11,820 nt of DNA from Clostridia bacterium (GTDB lineage: Bacteria > Bacillota_A > Clostridia > Oscillospirales > QAKW01): NCBI GenBank assembly GCA_017396865.1, contig JAFQKO010000156.1, positions 1 through 11,820 of the forward strand, written 5' to 3'. The position numbers were made by a program, and so were the translations under genes. The stretch's first letter is position 1; each line of letters starts with the position of its first letter. This document shows positions 6,057 to 11,820 of this stretch, one piece after another. The notes beneath the pieces were generated by a model that was given only the letters and a program-made list of their open reading frames with translations, had not been told where the DNA came from and did no database searches.

Positions 6057-6852
6057 GGATATTACGCTTGGTCAATTCTTCCCGGGTGAGTCGTTTATGC
6101 ATAAGCTCGATCCCCGCATGAAGCTGATCCTGACGGTTCTGTACGTGGTCAATTTGTTTCTGGTTCCCGATTTCTGGGGCTTTTTGATCGTTGGTGCGTT
6201 GATGCTGTTGGTGATCGTCTTTTCCGGCATCTCCTTGAAGGTGGTGCTGAGAGGAATGAGACCGATCCTGTTTGTGGTGGTGTTCACCGCCTTCTTCAAT
6301 ATCTTTTACGGCGGAGGCGCACCGCTCTTTCCCGATATCGGATGGCTTTCCTGGTTGAAAACAGAAGGTGTTAAGAATGCGGCCTTTATGATCATTCGAA
6401 TTGTTTTGTTGATTATGGGCACCTCTTATTTGACCTATACGACCAGCCCTGTGATGCTGACCGATGCCATCGAGCGGTTGTTCAGCCCGCTGAAGGTGTT
6501 TCGTCTGCCGGTGCATGAGCTGGCGATGATGATGACCATTGCGCTGCGCTTTATTCCTACGTTAATCGACGAAACCGACAAAATTATCAATGCGCAGAAG
6601 GCGCGGGGTGCCGATTTTGAAACGGGGAATATCGTTCGCCGTGCAAAATCCTTGGTTCCGATTTTGATTCCCCTTTTGATCTCTGCCTTCCGCAGAGCGG
6701 AGGAATTGGCAGACGCAATGGAGTGCCGCTGCTACCATGGCGGCAAGGGCAGAACGCGCTATAAGGTGTATCATTTCGGTTGGCGCGATTGGTTTGCTTT
6801 GTTTTTGATGGCCGCTTCCATGGCGGGTGTCATTCTTTTGATGATTTTTTAA
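6049..6852 (+). CDS. ecfT: ECF transporter transmembrane scaffold EcfT
   Basis: EcfT is the membrane scaffold that couples the EcfA1A2 ATPases to exchangeable substrate-binding S proteins. With the start at 6049 it has 267 residues, matching the family. Hydrophobic segments are seen at about 26-59, 72-87, 111-130, 202-214 and 247-267. Two coupling-helix motifs are visible: KARGADFE (184-191) and MECRCYHGGKGRT (224-236). The second has CRC where many EcfT proteins have an ARG-type triplet, a form I recall from Firmicutes. The frame is open upstream to 5854, but that part only shadows ecfA2. A strong AAAGGAGG (6032-6039) fixes the 6049 start. The overlap with ecfA2 is eight bases; truA follows after 11 bases, the standard Firmicutes order. 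Confidence 0.94.
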   Translation: MLKDITLGQFFPGESFMHKLDPRMKLILTVLYVVNLFLVPDFWGFLIVGALMLLVIVFSGISLKVVLRGMRPILFVVVFTAFFNIFYGGGAPLFPDIGWLSWLKTEGVKNAAFMIIRIVLLIMGTSYLTYTTSPVMLTDAIERLFSPLKVFRLPVHELAMMMTIALRFIPTLIDETDKIINAQKARGADFETGNIVRRAKSLVPILIPLLISAFRRAEELADAMECRCYHGGKGRTRYKVYHFGWRDWFALFLMAASMAGVILLMIF

Positions 6853-6863
6853 ATGAGGACGAA

Positions 6864-7625
6864 ATGGCGCAAAGATTATTGCTGACAATTCGATATAACG
6901 GCGCAGCCTTTGTCGGCTGGCAGGTGCAAAAGAACGGAAAATCCGTTCAGGAGCAGATGCAGGATGCGATCGAAGAGATTTTCGGTGAGCGGGTTGGGGT
7001 AACCGGCTGCAGCAGAACCGATAGCGGTGTGCATGCGATGGAGTATTGCTGCTGCTTTGATCCGCCTCGTCCAATGGAGCTGATCCGCATCCCCTTTGCG
7101 CTCAATTCGGTGCTGCCCGACAGCATCAGCGTTCTCTCTTGTAAAGAGGTTCCCGAGGGGTTCCATCCCCGCTATCATGCGGTGGCAAAGGAATATATTT
7201 ATCGGATGTATGACGGCTTTGCACCCGATCCCTTTAAAAAAGGGCTTGCAGTCCATGAGCGAAAGGGCTTGGATGCGGAAAAGATGAACCGTGCAGCGCA
7301 GGCTTTTTTGGGGACACATGATTTCAAGGGCTTTATGTCAACGGGCTCTAAGATCGAGGATACGGTGCGTACCATTTATTTCAGTGAGGTGCGTCGGGAA
7401 GGAAACGACGTTACCTTCCGTGTGGCGGGTGATGGGTTTCTTTATAATATGGTTCGGATCATGGCCGGAACGTTGCTGTTTGTATCCATGGGAAGAATCA
7501 GAGAAGAGGATCTGCCTGCGATCATCGAAGGCTGCGACCGAACCGCGGCAGGAAAAACAATGCCCGCCCATGGGCTGTACTTAAATAAAGTATACTACGA
7601 CGAAAAGGAGGTGCCCCATGCGTAA
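6864..7625 (+). CDS. truA: tRNA pseudouridine(38-40) synthase TruA
   Basis: TruA converts uridines 38, 39 and 40 of the tRNA anticodon arm to pseudouridine. From 6864 the protein has 253 residues, the normal size. It begins MAQRLLLTIRYNGAAFVGWQ, matching the family N-terminus, and carries the catalytic motif GCSRTDSGVHAME (48-60) with Asp53 as the nucleophile. Later conserved pieces are FHPRYHAVAKEYIYRMYD, GTHDFKGFMSTGS and FLYNMVRIMAGTLL. The frame is open back to 6780, but that stretch overlaps ecfT and lacks homology. A modest GAGGA site (6855-6859) precedes the chosen ATG. Its position after ecfT is conserved in Firmicutes. The stop overlaps the next gene by eight bases. Confidence 0.96.
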   Translation: MAQRLLLTIRYNGAAFVGWQVQKNGKSVQEQMQDAIEEIFGERVGVTGCSRTDSGVHAMEYCCCFDPPRPMELIRIPFALNSVLPDSISVLSCKEVPEGFHPRYHAVAKEYIYRMYDGFAPDPFKKGLAVHERKGLDAEKMNRAAQAFLGTHDFKGFMSTGSKIEDTVRTIYFSEVRREGNDVTFRVAGDGFLYNMVRIMAGTLLFVSMGRIREEDLPAIIEGCDRTAAGKTMPAHGLYLNKVYYDEKEVPHA

Positions 7626-8823
7626 GGAAGAGGATGAGATTTTGGAAGAGATTGCCGAAGAAGAAAAGAATGAAAAAGCGAAGGATAGCCGATCCCGCTT
7701 GACCCTACGCTACGTGCGATATCTTCTTTTGCTGATCATGGTAATGGTGTCGTTGATTTTTCTGTTTGCCAATCGCGATCAGATAACGACGGATAATTTT
7801 CGCCGTCTTATGGCCAAAATCAATATGACCTTCAGCGCCTCGGTGGAGGATAACGGAGAGGTGTTGTTTGAAACTGCCAATAAAGGGCAAACGGTTGTCT
7901 TTAAGGATGGCTTTGCTCACGCTACCGTTGAAAAGCTGGTGGTTACCGATCGTGCAGGCTCGGAGTTTCAAAGCTCCCGCTTGGGATATCGCAATCCGAT
8001 CCTGATGGCTAACGACCGTTACGTGATGGCCTACGACAGTGGCGGAACCGGTGTGATGATTGCCGACTCCTTCTCGGTGTTGTTTGAAGCAACGATGGAC
8101 AATAATATCATTACCGCCGATATGGCGGCCGACGGTAGCCTGGTTGTGGTCACGGAGGGTGATGGCTATTTATCTAAAATCTACGTGTATAATTCCTCCT
8201 TTAAAGAGGTTTATAACTATAAGAGCCTGAATCGCTACGTGCTGGATGCGGCGCTTTCCCCTAAAGGCGATGCGCTTGCGGTGGCGTGTATGAACATCGA
8301 TGGGGCCGAGATCGTATCCGAGATTCTCTATTTTAAGCTGAGCGAGGAATCGATGCAATGGAATACAACCTTTGGTGAGGATCCTTGCGTGGATCTCACA
8401 ATTAAAGGAAACGGCAATATTTGCGGTCTGTTCGAGTGGGGCATGGTTTCTTTGGACGATGACGGAAAGGAGCAGGGGCGTTTTGATATGCAGAACCAAT
8501 CGCTGCAATGCTATTCCATGAAGGATAGTATCTGTAACGTCTTTGTTCTGTCGGCCGCCGAAAACGGCGACGGCACCGTGTACGTCTGCGATGAAAACGG
8601 TGCAGAAATGTATCAGATTTCCTTGGATTTTTATGCGGTAAAGATCGACTATGTTCAGGGCAATGTTGCCGTGCTTGGTAATCAGGCCAGTCGTGTTTTC
8701 GATAGTGAGGGCAAGGCGCTTTGGAGCGATGTTCCCGAGCGGGCTGTCGATATTATGCTGATGGGCAAAAGCACCGTTGTGGTGGTAAGCGACATGAAAT
8801 GTGTATATAATAAGATAGATTAA
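7618..8823 (+). CDS. DUF5711-type membrane-anchored beta-propeller-like protein
   Basis: This is a 401-residue protein of unknown function. Residues 1-30 are highly charged (Glu/Lys-rich) and should be cytoplasmic. One hydrophobic segment (about 32-50, YVRYLLLLIMVMVSLIFLF) acts as an uncleaved signal anchor. The rest (about 51-401) is a mostly beta-strand ectodomain with recurring short blocks of the type 'hydrophobic strand - D/N/G turn - hydrophobic strand', suggesting a WD40/PQQ-like propeller. The overall plan fits DUF5711 proteins of Clostridia; that name is from recognition, not from a search. No catalytic motif is visible. It overlaps truA by eight bases and has a near-perfect ribosome site AAGGAGGTG (7605-7613). 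CvpA-family and ClpE-like genes follow, hinting at an envelope-linked role, which is inference. Confidence 0.8.
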   Translation: MRKEEDEILEEIAEEEKNEKAKDSRSRLTLRYVRYLLLLIMVMVSLIFLFANRDQITTDNFRRLMAKINMTFSASVEDNGEVLFETANKGQTVVFKDGFAHATVEKLVVTDRAGSEFQSSRLGYRNPILMANDRYVMAYDSGGTGVMIADSFSVLFEATMDNNIITADMAADGSLVVVTEGDGYLSKIYVYNSSFKEVYNYKSLNRYVLDAALSPKGDALAVACMNIDGAEIVSEILYFKLSEESMQWNTTFGEDPCVDLTIKGNGNICGLFEWGMVSLDDDGKEQGRFDMQNQSLQCYSMKDSICNVFVLSAAENGDGTVYVCDENGAEMYQISLDFYAVKIDYVQGNVAVLGNQASRVFDSEGKALWSDVPERAVDIMLMGKSTVVVVSDMKCVYNKID

Positions 8824-8845
8824 CGTTCAGAAAGGAGAGTATCGC

Positions 8846-9331
8846 ATGAGTATTATATTGGACATTGCCGTTTTGGCAATGCTTGGTGGCTCTGCCTATT
8901 GGGCCTATCGGAAGGGCTTTATCAAATCGCTCTTCTCATTGGTTGGCGGGATCGGGGCCATTGCATTGGCGGTAGCGTTACACGGTACTGTGGCGGAAGG
9001 CTTGCGTATGGCGCTGTTTTCCGAAATGAATATGATGGTTGCAAAGGCTGCGTCCTTTTTGTTGCTGATCGCTTTGTGCTATGCAGGCTTGTTTGTTGCA
9101 AGCCGCTTGCTGGATGCGGTATTCCGTGTTCTGCCGTTGGGCAAAAAGGCGAATAAGATCGGCGGTATAATCGTAGGAATTATTCGCGGCCTGGTATTTG
9201 CGTTAATTTTCGGCGCAACTGTCTATAATTTGTCGAAGGGCGAGGTGCTGATCGGCAGTGAGGATGTGGAGAATACCTTCCTTCTTCGTTGGCTGAACGA
9301 GCTAAACCCGTTGATTGGTTTTTTGAAGTGA
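8846..9331 (+). CDS. CvpA family membrane protein
   Basis: This 161-residue, very hydrophobic protein has about four membrane segments, near residues 2-18, 29-46, 63-84 and 108-125. It shows the CvpA-like pattern: an N-terminal helix followed by the YRKGFIKSLFSLVGGIGAIALA loop-helix (18-39), a central small helix with a short basic loop (GKKANKIGG), and a glycine-rich helix IVGIIRGLVFALIF. Family members include E. coli CvpA (colicin V production); in Firmicutes the role is unclear and possibly linked to envelope or cell-wall processes. A strong AAAGGAGAG (8831-8838) precedes the ATG. It sits 22 bases after the DUF5711-type gene and 25 bases before the ClpE-like gene. Confidence 0.85.
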   Translation: MSIILDIAVLAMLGGSAYWAYRKGFIKSLFSLVGGIGAIALAVALHGTVAEGLRMALFSEMNMMVAKAASFLLLIALCYAGLFVASRLLDAVFRVLPLGKKANKIGGIIVGIIRGLVFALIFGATVYNLSKGEVLIGSEDVENTFLLRWLNELNPLIGFLK

Positions 9332-9336
9332 GTAAT

Positions 9337-9343
9337 AAAGGAG
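9337..9343 (+). promoter_or_regulatory. Ribosome binding site of the ClpE-like gene with long spacing
   Basis: AAAGGAG is the only Shine-Dalgarno-like stretch before the ClpE-like ATG at 9357. The gap of 13 bases is longer than elsewhere in the operon (typically 4-9). No in-frame start codon lies nearer, so initiation may be less efficient than for its neighbours. Confidence 0.6.
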
Positions 9344-9356
9344 TTTCCCGGCAAAA

Positions 9357-11621
9357 ATGGTTTGTGTAAAGTGTAAAAAAAGAACAGCGGTCGTTTTCGT
9401 CACCCGCATGGACGGCAATAATTCCGTGAATGAAGGTTATTGCCTGAAATGTGCCAAGGAAATGGGAATCCCGCAGGTCAATGAAATGATTAAAAACATG
9501 GGGATGACCGACGAGGATCTCGACCAGTTCTCGGATGAGTTCGATCAAATGAGTGAGCAGCTTGGCTTGATGGGGGAGGAATTGGATTCTCCTACAGCGC
9601 CGTCCCTGCCTGCTTTCTTTAATAAGATGTTCGGTAAAAACGATGAGGTCAATGAGCAGCCTCCCGAACAGGATAAAAAGAAGAACAGTAAAGATAAAAA
9701 GAAGGATAAGAAGCGCAAAATTCTGGATCAGTACGGCGTGAACCTGACCGCAAAAGCGCGTAAGGGTGAATTGGATCCCGTGATCGGTCGAGCCATTGAG
9801 CTGAATCGCTTGATCCGTATTTTGAATCGCCGCACCAAGAATAATCCTTGCCTGATCGGTGAACCGGGCGTTGGTAAAACCGCTATTGCCGAGGAGCTTG
9901 CCTCCCGTATTGCAAGAGAGGATGTTCCTGCCAAGCTGCTGGATAAAGAGGTCTATCTTCTGGATCTTACCGCTTTGGTTGCAGGCACTCAGTTCCGCGG
10001 CCAGTTTGAAAGCCGTATCAAAAGCCTGATTGAAGAGGTTGTTTCCCTCGGTAATATTATTCTGGTAATCGATGAGATTCATAATCTTGTCGGTACTGGC
10101 GATGCCGAAGGCACCATGAACGCTGCAAATATTCTGAAGCCAGCTCTTTCCCGTGGCGAAATTCAGGTGATCGGTGCCACAACGCTGGCGGAATATCGGA
10201 AATATATCGAAAAGGATGCCGCCTTGGAGCGTCGTTTCCAGCCCGTTTTGGTAGATGAGCCTTCGATTGAGGATACCATCGAGATCTTAAAGGGCTTGCG
10301 TCCGAAATATAGTGAGTATCACCACGTGGAGATCTCCGATCATCTGCTGGTGCAGGCGGCGCAGATGTCTGAGCGGTATATCACCGATCGTTTTCTGCCC
10401 GATAAGGCGATTGACCTCTTGGACGAAGCCTGCAGCGGTGCGTCTTTGGAAAACGTGGCGCAGAATGAGGCGATCCGTTATCAGCGTCGCCTCACCGAGA
10501 TTGAAGCGCGGCTCAACGTGCTTTCTGAAGAGGAAAAGACCGATGATACCTATCGGGAGATTGCTGAGCTGAACAGCGAAAAATGTCGGTTGGATGCCGC
10601 AATGGAAAAGCTCGGCGATGCAGGAGATGCGGTTTTGACCTTTGATCATTTGGCATACGTGCTGGAGCTGTGGACGGGAATTCCCGCCGCCAAAATCAAG
10701 CAGCAGGAATTCGAAAAGCTGAACCAACTGGATGCGGTGCTTAAATCTCGCATCGTGGGTCAGGATGCTGCTATCGATAGCGTGGTGCGTGCTATTAAAC
10801 GTCGCCGCGTTGGCATCTCGCTTTCCCATAGCCCCGCCTCCTTCATCTTCATAGGCCCCACCGGCGTGGGCAAAACCGAGCTGGTGCGTCAGCTTTCCAT
10901 TGCACTCTTTGATAGTGTGGAAGCGCTCATCCGCGTGGACATGAGTGAATATATGGAAAAGCATTCCGTTTCCAAGCTGATCGGTGCTCCTCCGGGTTAT
11001 GTCGGCTATGACGATGCGGGCCAGCTCACCGAAAAGGTTCGCCGTAAGCCATATAGCGTTGTGTTGTTTGATGAAATCGAAAAGGCACACCCCGAGGTGT
11101 TGAACATTATGCTGCAGATGCTGGACGACGGTAAGCTGACCGATGCGCAGGGGCGTGTGATCAATTTCGAGAATACCATTATCGTGATGACCACCAACGC
11201 CACCGCCGATACCTCCAACGCCCCCGGCTTCAATCGTAGCGTGGAGGAACTTGAAAAGGAGCGTGCCACCCGTGCACTTCTGAAGTTTTTGCGTCCTGAA
11301 TTTGTTAACCGCGTGGATGAGATCATCTCCTTTAAGCCGCTGGAGCTTGAAACTATTCGCTCCATTGCATCGATTATGATCGGTGATCTGCGCAAGAGCC
11401 TTTCGTTGCGTTCCATCACTCTTGAGGTTGAGGATGCCGTTTTGGACTATTTGGCCGAGCATGGTTATGATCGGAAATTTGGCGCCCGCTCTCTGAAGCG
11501 TACCATTCAGCGCGAGGTGGAAGATCAAATCGCGCAAAAAATGATCGATGAATATGAAAAAGAAACCTCCCTTGTCCGCTGCACGATGCAGGATGGAAAA
11601 ATAATTGTAGATTTGCGTTAA
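9357..11621 (+). CDS. ClpE-like AAA+ ATPase with N-terminal zinc finger
   Basis: This 754-residue HSP100 chaperone has two AAA+ modules and should unfold proteins for ClpP in the cytosol. Residues 1-35 form a four-cysteine zinc finger (Cys3, Cys6, Cys29, Cys32), as in ClpE, instead of Clp-N repeats. An acidic, Met-rich stretch (44-79) and a Lys-rich linker (107-121) follow. AAA1 has Walker A GEPGVGKT (168-175), Walker B ILVIDE (235-240) and arginines in ALERRF (289-294). A short helical middle region (about 377-420) separates it from AAA2: Walker A GPTGVGKT (500-507), pore loop GAPPGYVGY (543-551), Walker B VVLFDE (568-573) and FVNRVDE (649-655). A PGF tripeptide (623-625) sits where ClpP-binding loops carry (I/L/V)GF. 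ClpE is the best fit, ClpC the alternative. No ctsR or mcsAB is adjacent. Confidence 0.9.
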   Translation: MVCVKCKKRTAVVFVTRMDGNNSVNEGYCLKCAKEMGIPQVNEMIKNMGMTDEDLDQFSDEFDQMSEQLGLMGEELDSPTAPSLPAFFNKMFGKNDEVNEQPPEQDKKKNSKDKKKDKKRKILDQYGVNLTAKARKGELDPVIGRAIELNRLIRILNRRTKNNPCLIGEPGVGKTAIAEELASRIAREDVPAKLLDKEVYLLDLTALVAGTQFRGQFESRIKSLIEEVVSLGNIILVIDEIHNLVGTGDAEGTMNAANILKPALSRGEIQVIGATTLAEYRKYIEKDAALERRFQPVLVDEPSIEDTIEILKGLRPKYSEYHHVEISDHLLVQAAQMSERYITDRFLPDKAIDLLDEACSGASLENVAQNEAIRYQRRLTEIEARLNVLSEEEKTDDTYREIAELNSEKCRLDAAMEKLGDAGDAVLTFDHLAYVLELWTGIPAAKIKQQEFEKLNQLDAVLKSRIVGQDAAIDSVVRAIKRRRVGISLSHSPASFIFIGPTGVGKTELVRQLSIALFDSVEALIRVDMSEYMEKHSVSKLIGAPPGYVGYDDAGQLTEKVRRKPYSVVLFDEIEKAHPEVLNIMLQMLDDGKLTDAQGRVINFENTIIVMTTNATADTSNAPGFNRSVEELEKERATRALLKFLRPEFVNRVDEIISFKPLELETIRSIASIMIGDLRKSLSLRSITLEVEDAVLDYLAEHGYDRKFGARSLKRTIQREVEDQIAQKMIDEYEKETSLVRCTMQDGKIIVDLR

Positions 11622-11628
11622 AAAATGC

Positions 11629-11657
11629 TTGACAATTAAGTCGGACTTTTGTATAAT
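11629..11657 (+). promoter_or_regulatory. Full-consensus sigma-A-type promoter of rpsU
   Basis: TTGACA (11629-11634) and TATAAT (11652-11657) both match consensus at all six positions and are separated by the optimal 17 bp. The -35 begins only seven bases after the ClpE-like stop codon. Transcription should start near 11663, leaving a leader of about 53 bases before rpsU. No terminator is visible between the upstream operon and this promoter, so read-through could add to rpsU expression. Confidence 0.93.
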
Positions 11658-11667
11658 GTTCGATGTA

Positions 11668-11684
11668 CCTGCCAAGCAAGCAGG
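11668..11684 (+). other. Small hairpin in the rpsU leader
   Basis: CCTGC (11668-11672) can pair with GCAGG (11680-11684) around a seven-base loop CAAGCAA. It lies within the first bases of the predicted rpsU transcript, upstream of the purine-rich ribosome site GGAGGGAGGG (11699-11708). It could affect mRNA stability or autoregulation by S21, but a five-pair stem may also be chance. Confidence 0.35.
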
Positions 11685-11715
11685 ATTGTCGTCAAAGCGG
11701 AGGGAGGGAAGACCA

Positions 11716-11820
11716 ATGGCAGAAATCCGCATCAAAGAAAATGAATCTTTGGACAGTGCGCTGAGAAGATTTAAGAGACAGTGCGCTAAATCCGGCGTTC
11801 TCTCCGAGATCAGAAAGAGA
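11716..11820 (+). CDS. rpsU: 30S ribosomal protein S21 (partial, cut by the window end)
   Basis: Thirty-five codons are present, starting [19 protein letters not shown] and continuing with [16 protein letters not shown], the conserved N-terminal half of bacterial S21. S21 binds the 30S platform near the anti-Shine-Dalgarno region and aids initiation on natural mRNAs. About 20-25 residues of the basic C-terminal tail should follow beyond the right edge. The gene has its own consensus promoter and a double purine-rich ribosome site (GGAGGGAGGG, 11699-11708), in line with high expression. The frame is intact to the edge, so the truncation comes from the window and not from mutation. Confidence 0.96.
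   Translation, partial: MAEIRIKENESLDSALRRFKRQCAKSGVLSEIRKR

Noticed and set aside
6780..6863. Upstream extension of TruA
   Set aside because: It overlaps ecfT coding sequence; TruA homology starts at MAQRLLLTIRYNG.
9180..10082. Antisense frame of about 300 codons opposite the cvpA/clpE junction
   Set aside because: It spans two well-supported genes on the other strand and shows no family motif.
10287..11735. Long antisense frame (482 codons) opposite the ClpE-like gene
   Set aside because: It has no recognisable domain, its composition is His/Gln-rich as expected from the complement of real codons, and it lies opposite an intact conserved AAA+ gene.

Overview
The window looks like a chromosomal segment of a Bacillota bacterium, most likely a gut-type Clostridia (Oscillospiraceae/Ruminococcaceae-like). 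This rests on near-perfect Gram-positive Shine-Dalgarno sequences, tightly overlapping genes, the ecfA1-ecfA2-ecfT-truA order, a ClpE-type Clp ATPase, a DUF5711-type protein, an rpsU start typical of Firmicutes, and roughly balanced base composition. The genus cannot be fixed from the sequence alone.

Layout. Positions 1-393 carry no protein gene. Positions 1-144 are a dense array of six tiny variable hairpins joined by a constant ATGATATA linker, direct in the left half and inverted in the right half. Then come a strong hairpin terminator (171-208), a 27-bp copy of the 3' end of a tRNA (210-236), an inverted fragment of the same tRNA (about 316-340) and a second terminator (357-394). The intact minus-strand tRNA-Pro(GGG) lies at 394-469 with its own promoter at 483-511. 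Next is minus-strand sfsA, whose predicted promoter sits so close to the start codon that the mRNA may be leaderless.

From an extended -10 promoter near 1297, eleven-gene-scale packing begins on the plus strand: ruvC, ruvA, ruvB, a class I SAM methyltransferase, ecfA1, ecfA2, ecfT, truA, a DUF5711-type membrane-anchored protein, a CvpA-family membrane protein and a ClpE-like AAA+ ATPase. Gaps between these ten junctions run from an 8-nt overlap to 25 nt, and no internal terminator is visible, so they probably form one operon of about 10.3 kb. It joins Holliday-junction resolution (RuvABC), vitamin/metal uptake energising (EcfA1A2T, with no substrate-binding S subunit here), tRNA modification (TruA) and protein quality control. 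Right after the ClpE-like gene a full-consensus sigma-A-type promoter drives rpsU (ribosomal protein S21), which runs off the right edge.

Most of the window is conserved housekeeping. No defence system, phage gene, transposase or CRISPR array is visible. The parts most worth a second look are the left-edge hairpin array, the duplicated and inverted tRNA-Pro pieces that may mark an old integration site, the possible leaderless sfsA, and the poorly characterised DUF5711/CvpA/ClpE-like trio.
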